Shown here one piece after another: positions 1 to 7,556 of a stretch of DNA of 52,448 nt; the first letter of the stretch is position 1; every line of letters begins with the position of its first letter. The notes below the pieces were generated by a model, which saw only the letters and a list, made by a program, of their open reading frames with translations, did no database searches and had not been told where the DNA came from. The stretch comes from JBELMB01 sp042088665 (lineage in GTDB: Bacteria; Pseudomonadota; Alphaproteobacteria; Rhodobacterales; Rhodobacteraceae). The stretch is from contig JBELMB010000012.1 in assembly GCA_042088665.1 (NCBI GenBank), positions 1 to 52,448 of the forward strand. Direction: 5' to 3'. The position numbers were made by a program, and so were the translations under genes.

Positions 1-168
1 GCAGACGGGGCTCATCAAAGCCCGTTGTCTGGCGCAAGGCGGCCCGCATCCGTGCCAAGAACAGACGGGCGTTGCCAGCGCCGTGAGGCCGGGCACAGGC
101 GCTCAGGACCCGACACAAGGCTGGGGTTGCGCCTCCGCGGGGCCCCAAACGACCGCGCGACCGAGGGT

Positions 169-1362
169 TTAGCCGATCTTGTTGCCCAGGCTCCAGACGC
201 CGCGCAGCAGGGGCGTATCACCGAATTTGCGCACGCGCAGAACATCGCCGCGCAGCCCGGTCTGCAGCGCGCCACGATCCGTCAGATGCGCCGCGCGCGC
301 CGGGTTGGCGGTCACCGTGGCGACGGCGCGGGGCATGTCGTCCCATGTCTCGGCCAGACGGAAGGCCGCCAGCAGCAGCGCCGAGGGCACATAGTCCGAA
401 GACACGATGTCCAGCAGGTCCGCCTTTGCCAAGTCCAGCGCCGCGACATTGCCCGAGTGAGAGCCGCCCCGGATCAGATTGGGCGCCCCCATCATCACGG
501 CGATCCCATGTTCACGGCAGGCTGCGGCCGCCTCGACCGTGGTCGGAAACTCGGCAAAGCCCACGCCGTTGCGGGCAGAGGTTGCGACATGCGCCTCGGT
601 GGTGTCGTCATGGCTCGCCAGAACCGCGCCAAAGCGCCCTGCCTCGGCCACGGCGCCGGTCTCGTGCAGCGCGCCAAAGCGTTTTTGCAGGCTTTTGAGA
701 TTCTCGACATGATCGGCGAATTCCGCGTCGGTCATGCCGCGTTTCTTGGTCACGTAGGTTTTCAGAGACGCAAGGCTGCGGAATTGCCGCTGGCCCGGCG
801 TGTGATCCATCAGGCTGACGATGCCGACCCTGTCTTCGGGCCCGAAAGCGGCAAGCTCTTCGAGCAGGGTTTCCGAACAGATCTCGGCGCGCAGGTGCAG
901 GAAATGGCTGATCTTGAACACGCCGTCTGCCCGTGCTGCCAGCAACTCATCCGCCAGCTTGCGGGCATAGTTGACGTAGCGCCCCTTGCCCTTGCTGGTG
1001 GATCCGACCCGCATGGCGTCGAAGACGGTTGTGATCCCTGTCGAGGCCAGCTCTGCATCATGGGCGAGAAGAGCGGGCAGGTGCGGCCAGTCGACCTCTG
1101 GGCGGGGCTCGATGTGGCGTTCGACGTTGTCGGTGTGCAGCTCCACGAGGCCGGGCAAGACAAAATCCTGCGCGCAATTCACCGCGCCAGTTGGCACCTG
1201 GTCCCCTTCGGCGATATCGGTGATCACGCCGTTTTCGATGGTCACCGCGCCTGTGAGGGTCTGGTCGGGCAGCACCAGCCGGGCATTGGCGAGGCAAAGA
1301 TTGCCAGACATGTCGTCATCACGAGCCGTTGCGAGGGAGGACGCGGAAATAGGGGAATTCAT
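169..1362 (-). CDS. phnM: PhnM, ribose-1-methylphosphonate-triphosphate diphosphatase
   Basis: This is an amidohydrolase-family enzyme of the C-P lyase pathway. It removes pyrophosphate from alpha-D-ribose 1-methylphosphonate 5-triphosphate to give the monophosphate cleaved by PhnJ. The 397-residue reading has the PhnM beginning LANARLVLPDQ, the metal-site stretch LPGLVELHTDNVERH, then LMDHTPGQRQF, SHDDTTEAHV and MGAPNLIRGGSHSGN, all typical of PhnM. The open frame runs upstream to 1668, but that part overlaps phnN and is arginine-rich noise. I chose the ATG at 1362 because a GAGAG sequence precedes it; an ATG at 1311 is an alternative. It is the last gene of the phn operon, separated from phnN by 235 bp, which is wider than the other junctions. 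Function is confident; the start is less so. Confidence 0.93.
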   Translation of the reverse strand: MNSPISASSLATARDDDMSGNLCLANARLVLPDQTLTGAVTIENGVITDIAEGDQVPTGAVNCAQDFVLPGLVELHTDNVERHIEPRPEVDWPHLPALLAHDAELASTGITTVFDAMRVGSTSKGKGRYVNYARKLADELLAARADGVFKISHFLHLRAEICSETLLEELAAFGPEDRVGIVSLMDHTPGQRQFRSLASLKTYVTKKRGMTDAEFADHVENLKSLQKRFGALHETGAVAEAGRFGAVLASHDDTTEAHVATSARNGVGFAEFPTTVEAAAACREHGIAVMMGAPNLIRGGSHSGNVAALDLAKADLLDIVSSDYVPSALLLAAFRLAETWDDMPRAVATVTANPARAAHLTDRGALQTGLRGDVLRVRKFGDTPLLRGVWSLGNKIG

Positions 1363-1597
1363 GTCATACTCTCGATTTGCGGTTTGCCCGGGACTGCCCG
1401 AAAGGTCTGCGGCCGGGTCTGGCGGGGCCTTGCTTGGCGACCGCGGGAATCTGCGCTGAACGCCAACCGGGTCTGCCCGGTTTGCATGACAGTAAGATGA
1501 CAGTCGGCGGCGCGGCCGTCTTGTGAGCCATCGGCCTGCCGGGGCCGCCATGTGCCGCCATGTGCTGCCATCAGGAACGCGGATGCGCCGTCTGATG

Positions 1598-2149
1598 TCA
1601 CGGCCTTGGCCTCGCCACCTGAAGCAGCGCGACGGCGCGGACAATGGTTTGGTCAAGCGCGCCGTCATTGGCCAGATGGATCACGTCAAGCCCTTCGGGC
1701 AGGGGCTTTTCGGCCTGTGCGAGGCGCTTGGCGATCTCGCTTTCGGTTTCACGACCCCGTCCCGCCAATCGCCGTGCAAGCGTTTCCGGGCTGGCGGTGA
1801 TGTTCAGAACCTGAAACCGTGGAAAGATCCCGGCGGCCTCCGCCAAGGCCTTGCGGGAGAAGTTGACCAGACAGTCAGTGCCCCGGTTCAGCTGGAATTT
1901 TACCGTGATCGGAATGCCGTAAAACAGCCCGTGTGCGCCCCAATGCAGGCAAAAGGCACCGTCCCTGACCAGTGTCTCGAACTCCGGCACGGACACGGCA
2001 TCATAGTCCTCGCCACCAAGGCCCGGCGCGCGGGTGATGACCCGGCGCACCTTGTGCATTGCCGGCATCGCACCGTGAATGCCCGCCATCACGCTGTCCT
2101 TTCCGACACCGGATGGGCCGACCACCGCGATGAGACGCCCGGACGTCAT
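1598..2149 (-). CDS. phnN: PhnN, ribose 1,5-bisphosphate phosphokinase
   Basis: A 183-residue kinase that makes PRPP from ribose 1,5-bisphosphate and ATP, recycling the ribose product of the C-P lyase pathway. The Walker A loop GPSGVGKDS lies at residues 11-19. The guanylate-kinase-like RRVITRAPGLGGEDYDAV and LHWGAHGLFYGIP segments follow, as in PhnN proteins, and the length is typical. Its ATG overlaps the phnL stop in an ATGA arrangement (2146-2149), so the two are probably translationally coupled. Confidence 0.93.
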   Translation of the reverse strand: MTSGRLIAVVGPSGVGKDSVMAGIHGAMPAMHKVRRVITRAPGLGGEDYDAVSVPEFETLVRDGAFCLHWGAHGLFYGIPITVKFQLNRGTDCLVNFSRKALAEAAGIFPRFQVLNITASPETLARRLAGRGRETESEIAKRLAQAEKPLPEGLDVIHLANDGALDQTIVRAVALLQVARPRP

Positions 2150-2829
2150 GCAGCCAAGCCCGGGGTGAACCGGCTGACATCGATCTCGCGGTCGCAGACC
2201 TGTGCGCGGGCGGTTTCGTCGTGAAAGATGCCGATGATGGCAACGCCGCGCGCCTTGGCCTCTTCGATGAGCGACAGCACCACGGCCCGGTTGGCCGCGT
2301 CGAGGCTGGCGGTGGGTTCGTCCAGCAGCATCGCCGGGTAGGTATGGGCAAAGCCGCGGGCAATGTTCACGCGCTGTTGTTCGCCCCCCGAAAAGGTGGT
2401 CGGCGACAGCGACCAGAGCCGTTCGGGGATATTGAGCTTGCGCAAGAGCGCCTGTGCCCGGGCCTGCGCGTCATCCGCACTGACGCCCACTGCGCGCAAT
2501 GGCTCGGCCACCACGTCCAGCGTCGGCACCCGTGGCACGACGCGCAGGAACTGGCTGACATAACCCAGCACGTCGCGGCGCAGTGCGATGATCTCGCGTG
2601 GTTCGGCCTGCACGAGGTCGGTGTCGCCGATGCGGATCTCGCCTGTCTGCGTCAGGTAATTGCCGTAGATCATCCGCATCAGGGTCGATTTGCCCGCGCC
2701 CGACGCACCGGTCAGCGCGACGCATTCACCCGCTGCAACCGAAAGCGACACATTGCTGAGCACCTCGATCGTGGCACTGCCCTGATTGTGCAGCGTGAAG
2801 GTCTTGGAAACGTTGTTAAGCGCGATCAT
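2146..2829 (-). CDS. phnL: PhnL, ABC-type ATPase of the C-P lyase complex
   Basis: A 227-residue ABC ATPase. The Walker A motif GASGAGKST is at about residues 41-49, the signature FSGGEQQ at 146-152 and Walker B LLDEPT near 168-173. Unlike transporter ATPases, PhnL is a soluble partner in C-P lyase methylphosphonate activation. The CHDETAR segment expected near the end is present as IFHDETARAQVCDREIDV. It starts 3 bp after the phnK stop and overlaps phnN by 4 bp, so the order K-L-N is tightly packed. The LolD-like N-terminus (LHNQGSATIEVLSNVSL) is usual for PhnL. Confidence 0.93.
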   Translation of the reverse strand: MIALNNVSKTFTLHNQGSATIEVLSNVSLSVAAGECVALTGASGAGKSTLMRMIYGNYLTQTGEIRIGDTDLVQAEPREIIALRRDVLGYVSQFLRVVPRVPTLDVVAEPLRAVGVSADDAQARAQALLRKLNIPERLWSLSPTTFSGGEQQRVNIARGFAHTYPAMLLDEPTASLDAANRAVVLSLIEEAKARGVAIIGIFHDETARAQVCDREIDVSRFTPGLAA

Positions 2830-2832
2830 GGT

Positions 2833-3603
2833 TCACACCTGCAAAACGGAGCTGACAAGAAGTTGGCTGTAGGTGTGCTGAGGGTCGTCCAGCACCTGGT
2901 CGGTCAGACCCGCCTCGACCACATGACCGGATTTCATCACCATCAACCGGTCCGCCAAAAGCCGCACCACGGCAAGATCATGCGTCACGATGATCGCGGA
3001 CAGACCCATGTCGCGCACCAGCCCGCGCAACAGGTCCAGCAACCGTGCCTGGACCGAGACGTCCAGCCCCCCGGTTGGCTCGTCCATGAACACCAGCCGC
3101 GGTCCGGTGACGAGGTTCCGCGCGATCTGAAGCCGCTGCTGCATGCCACCGGAAAAGGTCGTGGGCCGGTCATCGACACGGGCGGCGTCGATCTCTACCC
3201 GCTGGAGCCAGTCGGTGGCCTTGCCGCGGATGTCGCCATAGTGGCGCGCGCCCACGGCCATCAGCCGCTCGCCCACGTTGCCACCGGCGGACACGCCCAT
3301 GCGCAGCCCGTCGCGCGCATGCTGGTGCACAAAGGCCCAGTCGGTCCGGCCCAGCATCCGCCGTTCCGGTTCGGACATGGTGACCGTGTCGCGGGGGCCA
3401 TGGATGCGCGTGTCAAAGACCACTTCGCCCGCGTCCGGGGGCAGATGCCCGGCCATGCAGTTCAGCAGGGTCGACTTGCCGGATCCGCTTTCGCCGACGA
3501 TCCCCATGACTTCACCGGGATAAAGATCAAAGGACACATCTTCGCAGCCAATATGCGGGCCGTAGTGTTTGGTGATGTTTCGGACCGAAAGAAGCGGGGT
3601 CAT
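2833..3603 (-). CDS. phnK: PhnK, ABC-type ATPase of the C-P lyase complex
   Basis: A 256-residue ABC ATPase. Walker A GESGSGKST is at residues 37-45, followed by signature FSGGMQQRLQIARNL and Walker B LVFMDEPTGGLD. PhnK binds the PhnGHIJ core through PhnJ and is needed for phosphonate breakdown. The open frame extends to 3660, but the ATG at 3603 has a good GGAG site eight bases upstream and forms an ATGA overlap with the stop of the preceding phosphatase gene, so I chose it. The C-terminal VEAGLTDQVLDDPQHTYSQLLVSSVLQV is typical of oligopeptide-type ATPases, the subgroup PhnK belongs to. Confidence 0.94.
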   Translation of the reverse strand: MTPLLSVRNITKHYGPHIGCEDVSFDLYPGEVMGIVGESGSGKSTLLNCMAGHLPPDAGEVVFDTRIHGPRDTVTMSEPERRMLGRTDWAFVHQHARDGLRMGVSAGGNVGERLMAVGARHYGDIRGKATDWLQRVEIDAARVDDRPTTFSGGMQQRLQIARNLVTGPRLVFMDEPTGGLDVSVQARLLDLLRGLVRDMGLSAIIVTHDLAVVRLLADRLMVMKSGHVVEAGLTDQVLDDPQHTYSQLLVSSVLQV

Positions 3604-4172
3604 ATGACACTCCATGCGCTTGGGGGGCTTTGCATGCCGGGATCGAAGGCATACCAGCATCCGCCGTTTCCGGGTTGATCCTCATCGCGCGTGATCGGGC
3701 AGTCCAAAAGATGGCAACGCAGCAATGCAGCCGTGGCACCATGGCCGACAAACAGCACGTCACCCTGCGGGCGATCCTCGGCCAGTGCACCGCGCACGGC
3801 TTGCACAATGCGCTGTTGCGCTGCTGCGGCGGTCTCCCAGCCTCTGACGCTTGTGTCGGGCTCGGCAAAGAAGAGGTCTGCAACCGCTTCGAATTCCGTT
3901 CGGGGCAGATAGCCGGTCGCGGTTCGGTCGTTTTCACCCAACTCGGGCCGGACACGCGGTGTCACGCCAAGGGGGGCCGCCGCGATCTCTGCGCCATCCT
4001 TGGCCTTGCGTTCTGCGCTGCAAAAGATCGTGGCGACATCGGCAACGGCGTCATCCGCCGCAAAGGCGCTGTGACGCGCGCGGCCGGTCTCATTCAGCGT
4101 CCAGTCGGCAACCGCGACATCGGGATCTATGACAACATCCGCGTGGGTCAGAAAGAGCACCCTTTCGGTCAT
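3600..4172 (-). CDS. Histidine phosphatase family protein in the phn operon
   Basis: A 190-residue protein of the phosphoglycerate-mutase/histidine-phosphatase fold. The N-terminal catalytic loop, usually RHGE, reads LTHADV here: the nucleophilic His is at residue 10, but Arg and Gly are replaced by Thr and Ala. The second catalytic His is in LFVGHGATAALLRC. The C-terminal GGCWYAFDPG is typical of the fold. It lies between phnJ and phnK and overlaps both by 4 bp (ATGA), so it is made with the complex. It is not part of the classical enterobacterial phn set. A plausible role is removing phosphate from a pathway intermediate such as a ribose phosphate, but nothing in the sequence fixes the substrate. 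Confidence 0.85.
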   Translation of the reverse strand: MTERVLFLTHADVVIDPDVAVADWTLNETGRARHSAFAADDAVADVATIFCSAERKAKDGAEIAAAPLGVTPRVRPELGENDRTATGYLPRTEFEAVADLFFAEPDTSVRGWETAAAAQQRIVQAVRGALAEDRPQGDVLFVGHGATAALLRCHLLDCPITRDEDQPGNGGCWYAFDPGMQSPPSAWSVI

Positions 4173-5044
4173 GCCGCGTCCTTTCCGCCATTGTCCTTGC
4201 CGAAATGGCCCGCCGCCTGCCGCGCCTCGCAGTAATCCGTGTCGGAGCAGACAAACATCCGCCCGCCGGCGTCATCGATGATCACTTCGTCAAGATAGCT
4301 GTCCGAGGAGCCACACATCCCGCAGGGATGGTCAGCCTTGGACGCCTCAAACGGATGGTCCTCGAAATCGAGACTGACCACTTGGGTATAGGGTGGCAGC
4401 GCATAGATCCGCTGTTCACGCCCCGCGCCAAACAATTGGATGGCCGCCATAACCCCCAGTTTCGGATTGTCGAACTTGGGGATGGGCGAGGGGTCCATCA
4501 CATAGCGCCCCTCTACCCGCACCGGATAGGCATAAGAGGTTGCGATATGGCCGTGACGGCTGATGTCTTCGTAGAGCTTCACATGCATCAGCCCGTATTC
4601 CTCGAGGCTGTGCATCTTGCGAGTCTCGCTTTCGCGCGGCTCCAGAAATCGCAATGGTTCCGGGATCGGGACCTGGTAGACAAGGATCTGACCCTCGGCC
4701 AGCGCCTCTTCGGGGATGCGGTGGCGGGTCTGGATGACGCTGGCCTCAGATGTCACGGTGGTCGTGTCCACGCCGGCGGTGCGTTCGAAAAAGGTCCGGA
4801 TCGAAACGGCATTCGTCGTGTCATCGGCGCCCTGATCGATGACCTTGAACGTGTCGTCCGGTGTCAGGACGGCAGCAGAGACCTGTACGCCCCCGGTGCC
4901 CCAGCCATAGGGCATGGGCATCTCGCGGCTGGCAAAAGGCACCTGGTAGCCCGGAATGGCCAGCCCCTTGAGGATCGCGCGGCGGATCATCCGCTTTGTC
5001 TGCTCATCGAGATAGGCGAAATTGTATTCAGAAGACACTGTCAC
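4169..5044 (-). CDS. phnJ: PhnJ, carbon-phosphorus lyase (radical SAM)
   Basis: The catalytic subunit that breaks the C-P bond of 5-phosphoribosyl 1-phosphonates, releasing the alkane and ribose 1,2-cyclic phosphate 5-phosphate. The 291 residues match PhnJ throughout (YNFAYLDEQTKRMIRRAILKG at the start, PMPYGWGTGG, FGAGREQRIYALPPYT). The four cysteines CGMC and VCSDTDYC fall at residues 241, 244, 266 and 272, the positions of the Fe-S and radical cysteines of E. coli PhnJ. Its start is separated from phnI by 307 bp that hold a plus-strand small ORF, the only large break in the phnG-phnL run, so phnJ could have its own promoter. The stop overlaps the phosphatase start by 4 bp. Confidence 0.97.
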   Translation of the reverse strand: MTVSSEYNFAYLDEQTKRMIRRAILKGLAIPGYQVPFASREMPMPYGWGTGGVQVSAAVLTPDDTFKVIDQGADDTTNAVSIRTFFERTAGVDTTTVTSEASVIQTRHRIPEEALAEGQILVYQVPIPEPLRFLEPRESETRKMHSLEEYGLMHVKLYEDISRHGHIATSYAYPVRVEGRYVMDPSPIPKFDNPKLGVMAAIQLFGAGREQRIYALPPYTQVVSLDFEDHPFEASKADHPCGMCGSSDSYLDEVIIDDAGGRMFVCSDTDYCEARQAAGHFGKDNGGKDAA

Positions 5045-5083
5045 AGGACTGTCTCACTTTCGTGTTCAGTACCCGCACGAGGG

Positions 5084-5107
5084 TCGACCTGAGAACCGAC
5101 CTGAGAA
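5084..5107. repeat. 12-bp direct repeat upstream of phnJ and the small ORF
   Basis: Two head-to-tail 12-bp units, TCGACCTGAGAA and CCGACCTGAGAA (5084-5095 and 5096-5107), followed by a partial third (TCGATCTG). They lie in the gap between the divergent starts of phnJ (5044) and the plus-strand ORF at 5134. They could be a tandem regulator-binding site or chance slippage. Confidence 0.5.
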
Positions 5108-5133
5108 TCGATCTGCCCGGGGGACGAAAAAGC

Positions 5134-5343
5134 ATGGGACTGGTAAGTATTCTGGCAAGTATTGCGGGCGCTGTCGTCATCGCGCTCGCGGCGTGGATGG
5201 TTCTGGAACAGATCCTGTTTCGGGCGCTGCCGATGCTGGAGCGGGTGCTGCCCGATGACATCTGCGGCCCGGACGGCTGGTTCTGCGACACCCATCGCAA
5301 GACCGGCATCTTTGATCTGCCGATGAAGCGGCGCCAGGGCTGA
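5134..5343 (+). CDS. Small predicted membrane protein opposing the phn operon
   Basis: A 69-residue reading on the strand opposite to phn, filling the phnI-phnJ gap and ending 9 bp before the phnI stop. The ATG at 5134 has GGGGGA about nine bases upstream. Residues 1-30 form a hydrophobic segment (LVSILASIAGAVVIALAAWMV) that would span a membrane once. A short tail follows with two cysteines (DDICGPDGWFCDTHR) and a basic end (PMKRRQG). About three quarters of third codon positions are G or C, as in neighbouring genes, and it does not overlap any annotated gene. I do not recognise the family. An unrelated spacer with a chance ORF remains possible. Confidence 0.55.
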   Translation: MGLVSILASIAGAVVIALAAWMVLEQILFRALPMLERVLPDDICGPDGWFCDTHRKTGIFDLPMKRRQG

Positions 5344-5351
5344 AAGCCGGG

Positions 5352-6440
5352 TCATTCGGCCGCCTCCTGCACTGACTCCGGACGAGCCTCACGGCGCAGT
5401 TTGCGAACCAGTTCCAATTCGGATTGGAAATCCACGTAGTGGGGCAACTTGATGTGTTCAAGAAAGCCCGTCGCCTGGATGTTATCCGCGTGATACAGGA
5501 CGAATTCTGCATCCTGCGCCGGGGCGCCGACGAAATCCTCGCCCAGTTCTTCCCAACGCAACGCCCGGTCGACCAGCGCCATCGAGATGGCCTTGCGCTC
5601 TGTCTGGCCAAACACCAGCCCGTAGCCGCGGGTGAACTGCGGTGGCTCGGTTTTTGATCCCTTGAACTGGTTCACGGTTTCGCATTCGGTCAGGACCACT
5701 TCGCCGATCTCGATGGCAAAGCCCAGTTCGGGGATCTCCATCTCGACCGGAACAGAGCCGATCCGCAATTCACCCACGAAAGCGTGGTTGCGCGCGTAGC
5801 CCCGCTGCGTGGAATAGGCGAGGCCAAGGGTGAACCCTTCGTCCGACCGCGTCAGGGCCTGCAGGCGCAGGGCGCGGTCCGCGGGCATCTCCAGCGGTTC
5901 GCGTGTCAGGTCCGGCGGCGCGGTGTCGTCATGCGGCGCCTCTTCGATCAGACCCTCACGGTTCAGGAATTCCGTCACATGCGGCACATCGCCGGGCTCG
6001 GCCGCGCGCTCCGGTGCGTCCGGCACCTCGCCATCGGCGGCCAGTTTGAAATCCAGCAACCGGTGTGTGTAGTCGAAGGTCGGCCCCAGAACCTGCCCGC
6101 CCGGCAGGTCCTTGAAGGTGGCCGAGATGCGCCGGTCACAGGCCATCGCCCCGGTGTCCACCGGGTCGGACGCGCCAAAGCGCGGCAGCGTCGTGCGGTA
6201 GGCGCGAATGAGAAAGATCGCCTCGATCAGGTCGCCCCGCGCCTGCTTGATCGCCAGAGCTGCGAGATCCGGATCATACAGCGACCCCTCGGCCATGACG
6301 CGGTTCACGGCGAGGCTCATCTGGCTGCGGATCTGCGCGACGCTCAATTCGGGGATGTCCGTGTCGCCGCGACGCTCTTCGGCGAGCCAGGCATGGGCGT
6401 TTTCTATCGCCCGCTCTCCGCCTTTGACTGCTACATACAT
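5352..6440 (-). CDS. phnI: PhnI, C-P lyase core subunit
   Basis: A core subunit of the PhnGHIJ complex. With PhnG and PhnH it couples ATP to methylphosphonate, displacing adenine, to form the ribosyl phosphonate triphosphate. The 362-residue protein begins MYVAVKGGERAIENAHAWLA and contains TLPRFGASDPVDTGAM, SATFKDLPGGQVLGPTFDYTHRLLDF, QRGYARNHAFVGELR and GYGLVFGQTERKAISMALVDRAL, all hallmark PhnI segments. It starts two bases after the phnH stop. The C-terminus (LVRKLRREARPESVQEAAE) is complete. Confidence 0.97.
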   Translation of the reverse strand: MYVAVKGGERAIENAHAWLAEERRGDTDIPELSVAQIRSQMSLAVNRVMAEGSLYDPDLAALAIKQARGDLIEAIFLIRAYRTTLPRFGASDPVDTGAMACDRRISATFKDLPGGQVLGPTFDYTHRLLDFKLAADGEVPDAPERAAEPGDVPHVTEFLNREGLIEEAPHDDTAPPDLTREPLEMPADRALRLQALTRSDEGFTLGLAYSTQRGYARNHAFVGELRIGSVPVEMEIPELGFAIEIGEVVLTECETVNQFKGSKTEPPQFTRGYGLVFGQTERKAISMALVDRALRWEELGEDFVGAPAQDAEFVLYHADNIQATGFLEHIKLPHYVDFQSELELVRKLRREARPESVQEAAE

Positions 6441-6441
6441 G

Positions 6442-7020
6442 TCAGAGCGCCTCCGTCAGGCTGACATTGGTTGACCGGGGCAGGGCCGCCAGACGGCTCC
6501 CGCTGGTCAGGATGAAGTCGAGCCCCAAGGGAAAAAGCGCCCGGTTCGATTGAAAGGCCTGGACCTCGGGCAGCGACAGCGCCGCCGTGTCACGGATGCC
6601 GGGACCGGTGAGCGTGGCCCCCGTCGCGGTGAGATCCGGACAGTCCACGATCAGCGTGGCGGAGCGATCCGGATATTCGGACGTGCCGACGGGATAGGCC
6701 GAGAGCGGTGCCAGAGCATCCCATGTGCCCAGTGCGAACATGCAGCGCGGCGCGCCGGTCAAAGGGGCGCCGGTGTGAAAGGCCAGCCATGCGCGGACCG
6801 CCTCGCAATCCGCGTCGCCCGCCAGATAGACCGGCGTGTCGGTGTCGCAGAGCGTCAGCAGCAAGGCCCCCGCGGCAGGGGACAGGGGCGCAGGCGGTTC
6901 GGCCCCGGCGATGTCGTGGATCGTGCCGGGGCGCGCCATGGCCTCCATCACGTTGCGAAAGGCATGTGCCGACTGGATGGCCGGTTCGGCAAAGCCGCCG
7001 GAGAGGGTCTGTGCCTGCAT
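6442..7020 (-). CDS. phnH: PhnH, C-P lyase core subunit
   Basis: A 192-residue PhnH with the usual beginning GGFAEPAIQSAHAFRNVMEAMARPGTI and the late segment GPGIRDTAALSLPEVQAFQSNRALFPLGLDFILTSG. PhnH forms part of the C-P lyase core with G, I and J and has a fold related to PLP enzymes but no cofactor. The ATG at 7020 overlaps the phnG stop by one base (TGATG); a TTG one codon upstream is unlikely to be used. The gene order G-H-I is standard. Confidence 0.96.
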   Translation of the reverse strand: MQAQTLSGGFAEPAIQSAHAFRNVMEAMARPGTIHDIAGAEPPAPLSPAAGALLLTLCDTDTPVYLAGDADCEAVRAWLAFHTGAPLTGAPRCMFALGTWDALAPLSAYPVGTSEYPDRSATLIVDCPDLTATGATLTGPGIRDTAALSLPEVQAFQSNRALFPLGLDFILTSGSRLAALPRSTNVSLTEAL

Positions 7021-7475
7021 CAATCCTCTCCTCGGGCCATGGTGAAAAAGTCGACTTTCGTGGCCGCGGCCTTGGCGGCCCGGGCGGCTTTGGCGGCGGT
7101 GATTTCTGCTTCCAAAGGGTCAAGCACTGCCGCGCGCAACGTCTGCGCCGCGCCCGTCTGCATCAGCGCATCGACCAGCGCTGCGGCTTCGGCATCCGGC
7201 TTGCGCCGCCCCTGAATATAGGCGTGACCCACTTCGCCGGTGTCCAGCGTCAGGGCGCATCTGGTGACGGTCATTTCGCCCAGGTTGAACGGCGCGCCGG
7301 TCGCGCCAGCACGGCCCCGCACCATGGTGGTGCCGATCTCCGGCGCGCGCAGCCACGTGAACGCAGGCCGCGCCATGGTGGCATCCAGAAGTGCGGGAAC
7401 CCGGCCTTCCGGTGCCTTGGCGAGCGCGCTCATCCAGGCCTTGCGGGGCGCGTGTGGGTCGGCGGTGTTTTCCAT
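7020..7475 (-). CDS. phnG: PhnG, C-P lyase core subunit
   Basis: The first gene of the operon, 151 residues from the ATG at 7475. It matches PhnG: RKAWMSALAKAPEGRVPALL near the start, RAPEIGTTMVRGRAGATGAPFNLGEMTVTRCAL in the middle, and GHAYIQGRRKPDAEAAALVDALMQ, the family's conserved block. An upstream frame to 7511 runs into the AT-rich promoter region, so I prefer the internal ATG. PhnG belongs to the PhnGHIJ core that transfers phosphonate to ribose triphosphate. It is divergent from phnF, and the shared intergenic region carries the likely control site. Confidence 0.95.
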   Translation of the reverse strand: MENTADPHAPRKAWMSALAKAPEGRVPALLDATMARPAFTWLRAPEIGTTMVRGRAGATGAPFNLGEMTVTRCALTLDTGEVGHAYIQGRRKPDAEAAALVDALMQTGAAQTLRAAVLDPLEAEITAAKAARAAKAAATKVDFFTMARGED

Positions 7476-7556
7476 CTCGACAACTTTTTCATATTCTATA
7501 CAACTAGACACATATTACCATAAGTGGTCTGCAAAGACAGGGGAGAATTGTGAAAC
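7476..7556. promoter_or_regulatory. phnG-phnF divergent promoter with candidate operator
   Basis: An AT-rich 81-bp gap between the divergent starts of phnG and phnF. It contains an imperfect palindrome TCTATACAACTAGA (about 7495-7508) next to the phnG start, which could be the operator for the GntR-type PhnF. The phnF start is a TTG preceded by GGGGAG. No clear sigma-70 boxes were assigned, and the operator call is inference from position and symmetry. Confidence 0.5.

Noticed and set aside
25..1500. Long plus-strand open frame (491 codons) opposite phnM
   Set aside because: It is the antisense shadow of phnM in GC-rich DNA; its composition is His/Arg/Gly-rich and matches no family, while phnM is clear.
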